From CBDBBY01 sp965203215 (GTDB lineage: Bacteria; Pseudomonadota; Alphaproteobacteria; Rhodobacterales; Rhodobacteraceae), in assembly GCA_965203215.1 (NCBI GenBank), contig CBDBBY010000001.1:992001-1056000 (forward strand): a stretch of 64,000 nt of DNA. Reading direction: 5' to 3'. The notes below the pieces were generated by a model. The model saw nothing but the letters and a program-made list of their open reading frames with translations, was not told the DNA's origin and made no database searches. Below are positions 18,713 to 27,755 of this stretch, piece after piece. Position numbers and translations under genes: made by a program. Within the stretch, counting starts at the first letter, position 1, and the number at the start of each line of letters is the position of its first letter.

Positions 18713-20077
18713 TCAGAGATGGTGGTAGTCGTCGACGCCGACCGTGTAGTCCGTGCCCGCCAGCGGCACGCCCGCCATCGCGGATGCCTCCATCGTCAGC
18801 GCAGCGAGATCTTCAGGCTCGAGCGAATGGATGTTCGTTTTGCCGCAGGCGCGGGCGAACATCTGCGCTTCGATCGTCAACGTATGCAGGAAGTTGTACA
18901 CCCGCTCGGCCGCTTCGTCCGGGTCGAGCCGGGATCGCAGTTCCGGGTCCTGGGTGGCCACGCCCACGGGGCAACGACCCGTGTGGCAATGATAGCAATA
19001 GCCCGGATCGACGCCCATTTCCTCCTGGTAGTTCGCCTCGGGGATGTCCTTGTTGCAATTCAACGCCATCATCACCGAGTGTCCGAGGGCGATGACGTCG
19101 GCTCCCAATGCGATCGCTTTCGCGACGTCGGCGCCGTTCCGGATGCCTCCGGCATAGACCAGCGTGATCTTTCCGCGCATTCCGAGGTCGTCGATGGCCT
19201 TCCTCGCCTGGCGTATCGCGGCAATGCCGGGAACGCCCGTGTCTTCGGTGGCGAGATGCGGACCGGCGCCTGTTCCGCCTTCCATCCCGTCGATGTAAAT
19301 CGAATCAGGATCGCATTTCACCGCCATCCGGACATCGTCGTAGACGCGGGCCGCGCCCAGTTTGAGTTGAATCGGGATTTGCCAGTCGGTCGCCTCGCGT
19401 ATCTCCCTAATCTTGAGGGCCAGGTCGTCCGGCCCGAGCCAATCGGGGTGCCGCGCAGGAGAGCGCTGGTCTATCCCGGCCGGAAGCGAGCGCATTTCAG
19501 CAACCTGGTCGGTGACTTTCTGGCCCATGAGATGCCCGCCCAAGCCGACCTTGCAGCCCTGCCCGATGAAGAATTCGCATCCGTCCGCCAGCATCAGGTG
19601 GTGAGGGTTGAAACCGTACCGGGACTGGATGCACTGGTAGAACCATTTGGACGAATATCTCCGCTCGTCGGGAATCATTCCTCCCTCGCCCGAGCAGGTC
19701 GCCGTTCCGGCCATGGTCGCGCCGCGCGCCAGCGCGGTCTTCGCCTCGTAGGAGAGCGCGCCGAAACTCATTCCGGTGACGTAGACCGGGATGTCCAGTT
19801 CAATCGGCCGCTTCGCTCTCGGGCCGACGACGGTCTCCGTGTCGCACTTCTCCCGATAGCCCTCGATCACGAATCTCGTGAGCGTCCCCGGCAGGAATGT
19901 CAGATCGTCCCAGTGCGGGATTTTCTTGAACAGCGAAAATCCCCGCATCCGGTACCGGCCGAGTTCCGCCTTGATGTGTATGTCATCGATGACATGCGGC
20001 GGAAAAACGAACGAGTTCCCGAGCCGGTAAGGGTCGCGTTCCATCGGTCGCTTTTCGGGAATGTTGCCGTCAGGCAT
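18713..20077 (-). CDS. mgsC: glutamate synthase-like FMN subunit (MgsC/GlxD type)
   Basis: 454 residues corresponding to the FMN-binding central domain of glutamate synthase: GMSFGALSYEAKTALARGA, then the barrel strands IYIDGMEGGTGAGP and the cysteine cluster CYHCHTGRCPVGVATQDP for the iron-sulfur site. As an independent subunit it fits N-methylglutamate synthase (MgsABC), which joins methylamine to 2-oxoglutarate, also annotated GlxD in rhizobia. The two partner subunits are directly upstream. The specific substrate is inferred from the operon, not visible in the sequence. Confidence 0.82.
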   Translation of the reverse strand: MPDGNIPEKRPMERDPYRLGNSFVFPPHVIDDIHIKAELGRYRMRGFSLFKKIPHWDDLTFLPGTLTRFVIEGYREKCDTETVVGPRAKRPIELDIPVYVTGMSFGALSYEAKTALARGATMAGTATCSGEGGMIPDERRYSSKWFYQCIQSRYGFNPHHLMLADGCEFFIGQGCKVGLGGHLMGQKVTDQVAEMRSLPAGIDQRSPARHPDWLGPDDLALKIREIREATDWQIPIQLKLGAARVYDDVRMAVKCDPDSIYIDGMEGGTGAGPHLATEDTGVPGIAAIRQARKAIDDLGMRGKITLVYAGGIRNGADVAKAIALGADVIALGHSVMMALNCNKDIPEANYQEEMGVDPGYCYHCHTGRCPVGVATQDPELRSRLDPDEAAERVYNFLHTLTIEAQMFARACGKTNIHSLEPEDLAALTMEASAMAGVPLAGTDYTVGVDDYHHL

Positions 20078-20098
20078 GTCCGTGATCCTTTCCGCAGT

Positions 20099-20968
20099 CT
20101 ACAGGATGAGTTTCTTCTCGGTGGGCTCGAGATTGTCGTAGTTCCAAAGCTGCTTGCCCGCGACGATCTTCGTGAAATGGTCGACTCCCTGTTCCGGAAG
20201 CATGCCGTACATGTGAAGCTTGCGCCTGAGCCAGGCCCGGTCGAGCTCGGTCGGCTCCGCCTCGACCGCATCGACGCCCAGGCTGCGGATGGAGCCGCCG
20301 ACGAAAATCGTCCCGTCGTACATGGAATCGCCCAAATTCTTGCCCGCATCGCCGCAAACGATCATCCGGCCCCGCTGCATCATGAAGCCGGAAAGCGCCC
20401 CCGTGTCGCCGCCCACGATGATGGTGCCGCCCTTCATGTCGATCCCGGTCCGCGAGCCCACCGATCCGCGGCAGACAAGATCCCCTCCGCGAATGGCCGC
20501 GCCGAAGGTCGATCCCGCGTTCTTTTCCACCTGGACGGTTCCCGCCATCATGTTCTCGCCGCAGGACCAGCCGACGCGCCCTTGGATTCTCACGTTCGGA
20601 CCATCGATCAGGCCTGCGCCGAAATACCCCAGCGATCCCTCGAATATCAGGTTCATCCTGCAAAGAATTCCCACGCCCAGGCCATGCATTCCGCGCGGAT
20701 TGCTCACGACGATCGTGCCGTAGCCGTCCTGCAGGAGTTCTCGAATCCGGCTGTTGACTTCCGTTGCGCTCATTCCGTCCGCGTCGATTTGCGCCCTGCG
20801 GTTGAAATCGACATCGGGAGCCCAAGGGTAGGTGAATTTCGGCTCTTCGTCGGGATCGAATTCGATGACCATCGAGCGGCCGGTCAGCTGCTCGGTCGTC
20901 ATTCCGAGCGCGCGGGCGCGCTCGTCCTGGCTCATTTCCCTGAGTTCGGCATCGCTTAGGCGCTCCAT
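20099..20968 (-). CDS. mgsB: glutamate synthase-like GXGXG subunit (MgsB/GlxC type)
   Basis: 289 residues. The C-terminal 200 form the right-handed beta-helix of GltB/FmdC type with repeated glycine turns (LGYFGAGLIDGPNVRIQGRV, GGTIIVGGDTGALSGF, DGTIFVGGSIRSLG). The N-terminal 80 residues are an extra charged segment. It is the structural third of the split glutamate-synthase-like enzyme. It overlaps the amidotransferase gene by 13 bp and precedes the FMN subunit by 21 bp, so the three are one complex. Confidence 0.82.
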   Translation of the reverse strand: MERLSDAELREMSQDERARALGMTTEQLTGRSMVIEFDPDEEPKFTYPWAPDVDFNRRAQIDADGMSATEVNSRIRELLQDGYGTIVVSNPRGMHGLGVGILCRMNLIFEGSLGYFGAGLIDGPNVRIQGRVGWSCGENMMAGTVQVEKNAGSTFGAAIRGGDLVCRGSVGSRTGIDMKGGTIIVGGDTGALSGFMMQRGRMIVCGDAGKNLGDSMYDGTIFVGGSIRSLGVDAVEAEPTELDRAWLRRKLHMYGMLPEQGVDHFTKIVAGKQLWNYDNLEPTEKKLIL

Positions 20969-21891
20969 ACGCGAACCTCCTCGTCGTAAGGATCATAGGT
21001 GTCGATCTCTTCGGGCAGGATCGAACGGATCGCCACCTCCTCGGAGGCCATCGCGATCAGATCGCCGCTCTCGTAAAGAACAAGGGGCTTGGCGGCCATC
21101 GTGTCCTTGGCCATCCCGAGTTCGTCCTTCGTTGCGACCAGATAGGTGAAGACGCCGTCGATCTCCTCGACGGATTTCCGCATGCTGTGCTCGAGCGTCT
21201 CGCCGTTCGCCAGATTGTGCGCAGTGTAGACGGCAAGCAATTCGGAGTCGCAACTGGACATGAAACGGTGGCCGCGCCTTTCCATTTCGCGCCGCATGAT
21301 CCAGTAGTTCGTGATCTGGCCGTTGTGCACGACGGAGACGTCGTTGTACGGAAACGCCCAGTACGGATGCGCCGAACGGATATCGACATCGGACTCGGTG
21401 GCCATCCGAGTGTGCCCGATGCCGTGCGTCCCGGAGAATCCGCTCAACCCGTAGGAGTCGGCGACCTCGGACGCGTCGCCCAAGTCCTTTATGAGTTCCA
21501 AGCCGTTTCCGAGCGAAAGGATTTCAACGCCGTCGGTCTCCTCGACATGCCGAGCCATGGCCTCCGTGTCGCCGTCGTGGGCAATCACGTACCGCAGGGC
21601 GTATTCGGTGGCTTTCTCGCGCGCTTTGACCTCGGCGCCGTGCTCTTCGAGAATGGCATCCACGCGGGCGATCCTGTCTTCAATGGCCTTGAATATTCCG
21701 CTGCCCTTGCCCATGTCCTCCTGCTCGGCGACCTTGAATCGCATGACACGTTCGCCCGGGCTGCCCGTGCCGTAAACCGCGTACCCGGTCGAATCAGGGC
21801 CGCGATGCTTCAACGCCTGAAGCATCGCAGTCATCTCGGACCCGATCCCCGAGACGCTTCCGCGGTGGATCAATCCAGCAATTCCGCACAT
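20956..21891 (-). CDS. mgsA: class II glutamine amidotransferase subunit (MgsA/GlxB type)
   Basis: 311 residues beginning MCGIAGLIHRGSVSGIGSEM, with Cys2 as the Ntn nucleophile after methionine removal. GIGHTRMATES and HPYWAFPYNDVSVVHNGQIT are the conserved glutamine-site segments. In glutamate synthase-like complexes this subunit hydrolyses the amide donor and channels the amine. In Mgs the donor would be gamma-glutamylmethylamide. It lies 77 bp downstream of the glutamine synthetase-like ligase. Confidence 0.85.
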   Translation of the reverse strand: MCGIAGLIHRGSVSGIGSEMTAMLQALKHRGPDSTGYAVYGTGSPGERVMRFKVAEQEDMGKGSGIFKAIEDRIARVDAILEEHGAEVKAREKATEYALRYVIAHDGDTEAMARHVEETDGVEILSLGNGLELIKDLGDASEVADSYGLSGFSGTHGIGHTRMATESDVDIRSAHPYWAFPYNDVSVVHNGQITNYWIMRREMERRGHRFMSSCDSELLAVYTAHNLANGETLEHSMRKSVEEIDGVFTYLVATKDELGMAKDTMAAKPLVLYESGDLIAMASEEVAIRSILPEEIDTYDPYDEEVRVWSA

Positions 21892-21968
21892 TTTCGCGTC
21901 CTGTCTCCAATTTTCGTTCGCGGGCGGGCGGGCGGCGCGCGTCCGCGCCGCCCGAAAGTCTCATCGCA

Positions 21969-23450
21969 TCACGGCAGGCAGTCGATGTAGGTGTCGAGAT
22001 CCCAATCCGTGACGGTGTGCATGAAACGCTCCCACTCGTCCGTTTTGTATTCGTGGTAGAGCCGATACATCTCTCCGGTGAGCGCGCCCCGAATGACATC
22101 GTCTTCCGCCAGCGCGTCCAACGCCTCGCCAAGCGACATCGGCAGCTTCTTGACGTCCTTGCCCGCCTTGATCGCTTCATAGATGTTCCGCTCCTCCGGC
22201 TTGCCCGGATCCAGATTGTTCACGACGCCGTCTTCCGCGGCTGCGAGGATCGCCGACCCCATCAGGTACGGGTTCACCATCGAATCGACCGAACGGTATT
22301 CGAAACGGCCGGGCGCGGACACGCGCAGTCCGGTCGTGCGGTTCTGGAAGCCCCAGTCCGCGAACACAGGCGCCCAAAATCCGGTGTCCCAAAGCCGCCG
22401 GTACGAGTTGACCGTCGAGGATCCGATGGCCGTCAGCGCCCGCAAATGGCGCACGATCCCGCCGATGGCGGCGCGGCCGACCTTTCCGGGCATCTGCGGG
22501 TCGTCGCCTTCAGGCATGAAGGTGTTTTCCCCGCCGCGCATGTACATGAACGACCCCGACATGCCCGGCAGATTTTCGGGATCGTTTCCGACCGGCCTCA
22601 ACTCGTCGCCGCCGCCGCGCCAAAGTGAAATGTTGTGGTGGCAGCCCGAGGCCGAAACGCCCATGAACGGCTTCGACATGAAGCAGGCAATCAGATTGAA
22701 CTCACGCGCGACCTGAGCGCAAATCTGGCGGTATGTCGTAAGGCGGTCGGCGTTCCGAGCCACCTCGTCGAACATGAAGTTCAATTCCAGCTGACCAGGC
22801 GCGTCCTCGTGATCGCCCTGGATCATGTCCAGCCCCATGCGGCGCGAATATTCGATCACCTTCATGTAGACGGGGCGAAGGCTCTCGAACTGGTCGATGT
22901 GGTAGCAGAACGGCTTCGAGAACCCGCCCGCCGGCCTCCCCTGCTCGTCCCTCTTCAGCCACATCATTTCCGGCTCGGTTCCGACCCGCAGATGAAGCCC
23001 CTTGTGCTTCTCCCTGAATTTCGCGTGCTGGCGGTGGAGGTTGCCGCGGCAATCCGAGGTGAGATAGCCGCCCGGGTTCTCCTTCTCCTCGCGATTCCGG
23101 AACAGCGTGCAGTAGAATCTGGCGATCTTCGGCTCCCAAGGAAGCTGCATCATCGTTTCCGGTTCCGGAATTCCGACGAGCTCCGCCGCTTCCGGCCCGT
23201 ATCCCAGGTAGTCGCCCCTCCTGTTCGTGAACAGGTTGACCGTGGCTCCGTAGACCAGCTGAAAGCCCTTTTCCGCAATGCTTTCCCAGTGGTCGGACGG
23301 GATCCCCTTGCCCATGATCTTCCCGGTGACCGAGACGAATTGAAGATAGATGTAATCAATGCCCAACTCGTTGATCTTTTCGCGAACCTGCTTGACCTTG
23401 TCGGCCCGCCCGTCCGCGTGGACGAACGCTTCTATATCCATTTCCGGCAT
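21969..23450 (-). CDS. glutamine synthetase family ligase (GlnT/gamma-glutamylmethylamide synthetase-like)
   Basis: 493 residues. It shows the glutamine synthetase fold motifs: RVGTEPEMMW (metal-binding glutamates), DHEDAPGQLELNFMF, the ATP-site histidine in GCHHNISLW, and SAPGRFEYRSVDSMVNPYL near the C-terminus. It is longer than typical bacterial GmaS and resembles GlnT-like enzymes encoded beside glxBCD. A likely role is ATP-dependent joining of glutamate to methylamine or ammonia, producing the amide used by the following amidotransferase complex. Substrate is an inference from context. ATG start has GGAGAG-like sequence upstream. Confidence 0.78.
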   Translation of the reverse strand: MPEMDIEAFVHADGRADKVKQVREKINELGIDYIYLQFVSVTGKIMGKGIPSDHWESIAEKGFQLVYGATVNLFTNRRGDYLGYGPEAAELVGIPEPETMMQLPWEPKIARFYCTLFRNREEKENPGGYLTSDCRGNLHRQHAKFREKHKGLHLRVGTEPEMMWLKRDEQGRPAGGFSKPFCYHIDQFESLRPVYMKVIEYSRRMGLDMIQGDHEDAPGQLELNFMFDEVARNADRLTTYRQICAQVAREFNLIACFMSKPFMGVSASGCHHNISLWRGGGDELRPVGNDPENLPGMSGSFMYMRGGENTFMPEGDDPQMPGKVGRAAIGGIVRHLRALTAIGSSTVNSYRRLWDTGFWAPVFADWGFQNRTTGLRVSAPGRFEYRSVDSMVNPYLMGSAILAAAEDGVVNNLDPGKPEERNIYEAIKAGKDVKKLPMSLGEALDALAEDDVIRGALTGEMYRLYHEYKTDEWERFMHTVTDWDLDTYIDCLP

Positions 23451-23495
23451 GATCTCTCCTTTACTTCAGTCGCGGGCGGCGGCCCGCCGTTAGCG

Positions 23496-24836
23496 TCAGC
23501 TCCAAGGGTACGGGCTGTGGGACACGGGATGCAATTCGCCTCTTGCGAATCTGTCGAACCGGAACGGAGCCAGAAGCTCCTGCTCCTCCCCCAAAACCTC
23601 GTCGGCCACGAGATGGCCGACGCCGATCATCTTCCATCCGTGGTTCGAGTCCGCGATCACCGTCGCATTTTCCCGGAACCTGTCGAATACCGGGAAGCTG
23701 TCCGGCGTGAAGCATCCTATGCCGCCCGAAGGCTCCTTGCGGAATTTCCCGGACATTCCCTCGAACCTCTTGTGGCAATGAGCGAGCGCCGACGTCCACA
23801 TGACCTCGAAATCCTTTCCGGCCACGAATTCCGGGCTGGACGGGCCGTAAGGGTCGATCGCGACCTCATCGACCGGAGTCGGAACCTTGTAAGGCGAAGC
23901 GCCGCCTTGGACGCCATCGAAATGCCAATCCGGCTTGTAGTAGATCCCCCACATCTCGTCCGTGACGAGTTCGCCGCCTTCCTCATGCAGCGGCGCGTCG
24001 GTGTCGACGTGGATCACCGGCGGGACGTCGCCGTCGTTCGTCAGCAATGTCTCCGGCGGAAGCTCGAGGACGCCTTCCTCCAATTGCCAATACCGCCACA
24101 TGTCCGTTTCATGGCTCTGCCCGGATGACGGATCGTGTATGGAAATGCGCTTCGGAAGGCCGAGCATGTCCCAAAAATCCCTCACCCACGGCCCGGCGCC
24201 GATCACGACGTGGTCGCACCGGACCGCGCCCGCATCCGTTTCGATCGCTTGGATCGCTTCCGACCCCGACTCGCACGTGAAGCCGACAACTCTGACGCCG
24301 GAATGAATTCGCGCTCCGAGATCGGTCGCTTTTTTCGCGAGTCCTTGCATGGACAGGGTGTTGTTCGAGTAGCCGCCTCTCTTTTCGTGCAGCACGGACG
24401 TGATGTTCCGCGCCTGCCAATCGTCGAAAAGGCCGCGCATGTATTTCGTGGCGGCGTTCGCGCCTTCGACGAAAACGCTTTCGTAGCCGATCTCGCGCTG
24501 CTGCTCGAAGATCGCGGCCACATCCTCCCTCATCGATTCGCATGAAATCTGCATGTAGCCGACCGGATGATAGCTAAGCCCCTCGGGATCGCTTTCCCAG
24601 ACGCCAACGGAATGAGCCATGAGTCTGCGCATCGCCGGCTGGAAATAATTGTTGCGCACGACTCCGCAGGCGATCCCGGACGCGCCCGCCGCGACGCCCG
24701 ATTTGTCGAAAACCGCAATCCTGCCTTCGGTCTCCTCGCCGCGGTCGCGAAGGCGCTGGCAAAGCCTCCACGCGGTCGACAAGCCGTGGACGCCCGCGCC
24801 GATGATCGCGAATTCCACGTGATCCGGTATTTCCAA
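23496..24836 (-). CDS. FAD-dependent oxidoreductase (DAO family, sarcosine/N-methylglutamate oxidase-like)
   Basis: About 446 residues. The dinucleotide fold is at the N-terminus (FAIIGAGVHGLSTAW), and the C-terminal FAD contact is GGIGCFTPDSFPVFDR with NHGWKMIGVGHLVADEVLG. Family members oxidise N-methyl or secondary amines. Here it could oxidise N-methylglutamate, giving formaldehyde and glutamate. I chose the TTG at 24836: GGAGG lies five bases before it, and the protein then starts directly at the FAD fold. The ATG at 24902 has no ribosome site and lies within seven bases of a promoter -10 element. It is the first gene of the operon. The other subunits of heterotetrameric N-methylglutamate dehydrogenase are missing. 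Confidence 0.82.
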   Translation of the reverse strand: MEIPDHVEFAIIGAGVHGLSTAWRLCQRLRDRGEETEGRIAVFDKSGVAAGASGIACGVVRNNYFQPAMRRLMAHSVGVWESDPEGLSYHPVGYMQISCESMREDVAAIFEQQREIGYESVFVEGANAATKYMRGLFDDWQARNITSVLHEKRGGYSNNTLSMQGLAKKATDLGARIHSGVRVVGFTCESGSEAIQAIETDAGAVRCDHVVIGAGPWVRDFWDMLGLPKRISIHDPSSGQSHETDMWRYWQLEEGVLELPPETLLTNDGDVPPVIHVDTDAPLHEEGGELVTDEMWGIYYKPDWHFDGVQGGASPYKVPTPVDEVAIDPYGPSSPEFVAGKDFEVMWTSALAHCHKRFEGMSGKFRKEPSGGIGCFTPDSFPVFDRFRENATVIADSNHGWKMIGVGHLVADEVLGEEQELLAPFRFDRFARGELHPVSHSPYPWS

Positions 24837-24903
24837 AATCGCCTCCGCTCCCCTTGCCGTTCGCCGCGCGATTGAATCGTCCAGCGAATCAGCTTTCAAC
24901 ATT

Positions 24904-24932
24904 ATTAATACCAATTCTGTATCAATATGCAA
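24904..24932 (-). promoter_or_regulatory. operon promoter overlapping a GntR-type operator
   Basis: On the minus strand TTGCAT (24932-24927) and TATTAA (24910-24905) are 16 bp apart, a good sigma-70 match. The same bases form a dyad, ATTGATAC and GTATTAAT (24926-24904, 7 of 8 arm positions). It faces the methylamine operon and is about 350 bp from the divergent GntR gene, its probable regulator. Confidence 0.6.
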
Positions 24933-25280
24933 CAATTTTTGCGTAAATTGGACTATTTTGGATCGCAATGAATTAAGTTCCCCGCTGGCAATGGAGTTGC
25001 TCGTCGCCGAAACATGGATTGTCCGCAAGGATTTTGCCTTTCTTGCAAAATGGAATCGGCTTCTGCAACGTTCCGTCAAGGTCGGGCACTTGATCAAATT
25101 GGGCGTGCGCGCGGACTCCTGTCGGCTCTCCGGCAATTCGCTTTGGAGCAAGTCGGCACCGCGGAACCGGCGCGTCGATCCCGAGAGAAGCGAAAGATCC
25201 TGCCATCCTTGAAATTGGATTTGCTTCGTTGCAAAGTTGCCTTGCGAATTGGAACAAGTTGGGCTTCGGAGAACCATCCA

Positions 25281-25970
25281 ATGGAATTTTCGACATCATC
25301 GGGAGCAGGGTCTTCGGGGGTCGCCGCGCAGCTGCGGAACGAGATCGCGGTCGGAACGCTCAAGCCGAATGACCGGCTTCTTCCGCAGCGCGATCTGTCG
25401 AAAAAATTCGATTGCTCCAGAGGAACCGTCCAGCGCGCCCTCAGACAGTTGACGGATGAAGGACTGGTTCAATCCATAAAGGGGAGCGGGACTTACGTTC
25501 TGGGCGAGGTCGACTTGAAAGCCAGCGGCTACTCCAAGCCCACGAGACCGCTGGAACTCATGGATGCCAGATTCGCATTCGAGCCGCACATATGCCGCCT
25601 GGCCGTAATGAACGCCATCAACGCCGACTTCGACGATCTCGACGATTTGCTCGGGGAAATGGAGGCCAGCGCGGCAGACGCGGACCGGTTCGCGGAATTC
25701 GACGATCTATTCCATTTCCGGCTTGCGGAAACCACTGGAAACTCCCTCCTGATTTGGATCGCCGAGCAATTGAGGGCCGTGCGCGCGCAGAGCGACTGGC
25801 TGCGAATGCGCCAAATCACGCTCAATCAGCAAATCATCGACCGCTACAGCCGGCAGCATCGAAACGTCGTGGATGCGATTCGCGCCCGTGAGCCGGAGGT
25901 CGCGGCACGCTGCATGAGAGAGCATCTGGAGACCGCGCGACTGTCTCTGACGCGGGCGTCGGCAACCTGA
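25281..25970 (+). CDS. GntR family regulator, FCD (FadR/VanR) type
   Basis: 229 residues. The winged helix is at residues 10-75 (GVAAQLRNEIAVGTLKPNDR, then LSKKFDCSRGTVQRALRQLT and the wing GLVQSIKGSGTYV). The C-terminal all-helical FCD domain follows (FEPHICRLAVMNAINADFDD, with D-x-x-FHFRLAE and a late histidine as metal/ligand candidates). Such regulators are usually released from DNA by small carboxylates. It is divergent from the methylamine operon, whose promoter contains a matching dyad, so it likely controls that operon. GGAG lies nine bases before ATG 25281. Confidence 0.85.
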   Translation: MEFSTSSGAGSSGVAAQLRNEIAVGTLKPNDRLLPQRDLSKKFDCSRGTVQRALRQLTDEGLVQSIKGSGTYVLGEVDLKASGYSKPTRPLELMDARFAFEPHICRLAVMNAINADFDDLDDLLGEMEASAADADRFAEFDDLFHFRLAETTGNSLLIWIAEQLRAVRAQSDWLRMRQITLNQQIIDRYSRQHRNVVDAIRAREPEVAARCMREHLETARLSLTRASAT

Positions 25971-25973
25971 CGA

Positions 25974-26699
25974 TCAAGCGCGCGACGCCGCGTGCATCCA
26001 GTTGATGTAGACCAACTCGGTCAGGCGGTCGAATTCGTGCGCATTCGCAGCGCATTCCTTGGCAAGCCGTTCCGCACCGCCCTTTCCGTAGACCTTGTCG
26101 AGCGCCGCCGAATATTCCGGGATCGCCGCCCATGCATCGACCGTGTCCGGATCGACTTCAACATGGAACTGCACCGAGAATGCATGCGAACCCCAGCTCA
26201 TTGCCTGAACTGCGCATGCAGGAGATTTTGCGAGGCAGACCGCGCCTTCCGGCATCTCCTGAACTTCGGCGCCATGCCATTGCAAGCACTTGAAGGTATC
26301 CGGCACACTATCCAGAAACGCGCTTTCCGACCCGGGATCCGTCAAGTGCACATCCATAACCCCGACCTCGGATTCCTTCGCCTTGCCGCATCGCCCGCCG
26401 AGTGCTTCGGCAAGGAGTTGATGCCCCAGGCAAAGTCCGAAATAAGGCATGCTTCGGGTTTCGACCGCTTCGCGGATGAACGCCTTTTCTCCGGCGAGCC
26501 ACGGATGAACATCCTCTTCCCAGACGTCCATGGGCCCGCCGAGCACCCACAACGCATCGAAATCGTCCAATGAAGGAAGACGCTCGCCTTCGTCGAGCTC
26601 AACGGTGGAAATCTTGTGTCCGCCTTCGTCGAGCAATTCCGTGAAAGCCCCGGGATGCTCTTCTCTCGCATGTTGCAAAACCAGAATTCGCATAGTCAT
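25974..26699 (-). CDS. class I glutamine amidotransferase domain protein
   Basis: 241 residues, a stand-alone triad-type glutaminase: Cys90 in FGLCLGHQLLA, His179 and Glu181 in SVQFHVEVD. The oxyanion segment LGGPMDVWEE is present. Relatives act as GMP-synthase-like amidotransferases or gamma-glutamyl amide hydrolases. It converges on the GntR gene with three bases between stops and has its own upstream region, so it is a separate unit. A role in hydrolysing gamma-glutamyl amides made by the neighbouring operon is possible but unproven. Confidence 0.8.
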   Translation of the reverse strand: MTMRILVLQHAREEHPGAFTELLDEGGHKISTVELDEGERLPSLDDFDALWVLGGPMDVWEEDVHPWLAGEKAFIREAVETRSMPYFGLCLGHQLLAEALGGRCGKAKESEVGVMDVHLTDPGSESAFLDSVPDTFKCLQWHGAEVQEMPEGAVCLAKSPACAVQAMSWGSHAFSVQFHVEVDPDTVDAWAAIPEYSAALDKVYGKGGAERLAKECAANAHEFDRLTELVYINWMHAASRA

Positions 26700-26823
26700 T
26701 TCTCATTTTTCCGCGCCGCCGCAGTTCATTCGAGCCAAGTTCGCGACGCGGCTTTTCCCGTCGCGGCTTCGTTCGGCAAACCTTCCGCCGCAAAGCAGAA
26801 TAGCACGAATTTCGATTCGCAAT

Positions 26824-27024
26824 GGGTGCGTTTCATTTTATTTGGTGAAGGCGGTTTTGCGCTTTCGCGCGTCGTCCGATGTCGGGGTTCCGAGGGTTGC
26901 AATCGTGACGTTCCGGGTTCAGCATGGATATCTCCGAGGCGAATTGCTTGAAAGCCGTGTTTTTGAATTCCTCCAACCAAGTGAAGAAATTCTTTTCATC
27001 TAGAGCGCAACGAATTTTGTTCAT
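26824..27024 (-). other. degenerate ISKra4 end and small ORF
   Basis: GGGTGCGTTTCATTTTATTT at 26824 is an ISKra4-type terminal repeat. Just inside it, a minus-strand ORF of 63 codons (26833-27024, MNKIRCALDEKNFFTWLEEF) with AAGGA nine bases upstream ends at the repeat. It may be cargo or chance. No second end was found before the next element at 27204. The rest of 26700-27203 shows no gene. Confidence 0.35.
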
Positions 27025-27225
27025 GTCCGCCAATCCTTTATGAACTTCAAGCAAGGAGCTGCAATGATGCGGATTTGAAACGACTTATTCGCCAAAGGAT
27101 CCAGTCGACTCGAATGCGACTCAAATTGGAAGAGATCGAATTCCATTGGGAATGTTGAATGTTATACGAAAGTCCCAACCCGTAACTGATCGCCATCCCA
27201 ATAGGGTGCGTCTCACGTTTCTTGC

Positions 27226-27679
27226 TCAGGCTGCTGGTGCGCTGCAATCCCTCCAATCGAGGAAGTCGGACCGGCGGTTGTTCCTGAAGCAGCATTTGAT
27301 GGCGAGCACGGCGTTGGCTCCAATCTTCGACCAACGGCGCCCGGCACCCTTGAATCGGCTGCCGACGATCTGCTTGCAGGCGCTTTCCACGACGCCGGAT
27401 CCGACCGGCAGTCCGCGCTTCCGGTAGAGGTCGTAGTGCATTCGGTCCCTGTTGGTCCCGTAGTAGCGGATGCAGTCCGCGACTGCTTCAAGCCGCCGGT
27501 GCGGCTCCAGATCGGCGATGACGTCATCAACCCGCCCTGCGTTCAACCGGTCCTTGATCGTCTTCATCCAATCCTTCCGTTCGTTCTCGTGCGGCGTCGC
27601 GGCTTTCACGGCCGCGTCCGCGCAATTGCGCCACCGTATCCGGATGGAGAAATTCCGGATCCCGTCTCTTGATCGTCAT
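27226..27679 (-). pseudogene. ISKra4-family transposase with large internal deletion
   Basis: It starts at ATG 27679 (MTIKRRDPEFLHPDTVAQL) and then jumps, at about 27622, to the last third of the protein (AVKAATPHENERKDWMKTI in another frame) through VGSGVVESACKQIVGSRF to its normal end at 27226. About 370 codons, including both catalytic aspartates, are missing. Its sequence is closer to the remnant at 3790-4438 than to the intact neighbour at 27756. Confidence 0.8.
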
Positions 27680-27755
27680 GCCGGCCTCTTCCGCTCGAGC
27701 CCGGATGCGCGGCGCCCGCCGTTCGCGGATCCGGGCACGAGCAGCAGAGGGCATC

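Noticed and set aside
23496..25277. A longer FAD oxidoreductase starting at 25277
   Set aside because: The extra 125 codons cross the promoter/operator at 24904-24932, have no domain, and lie partly opposite the GntR leader.
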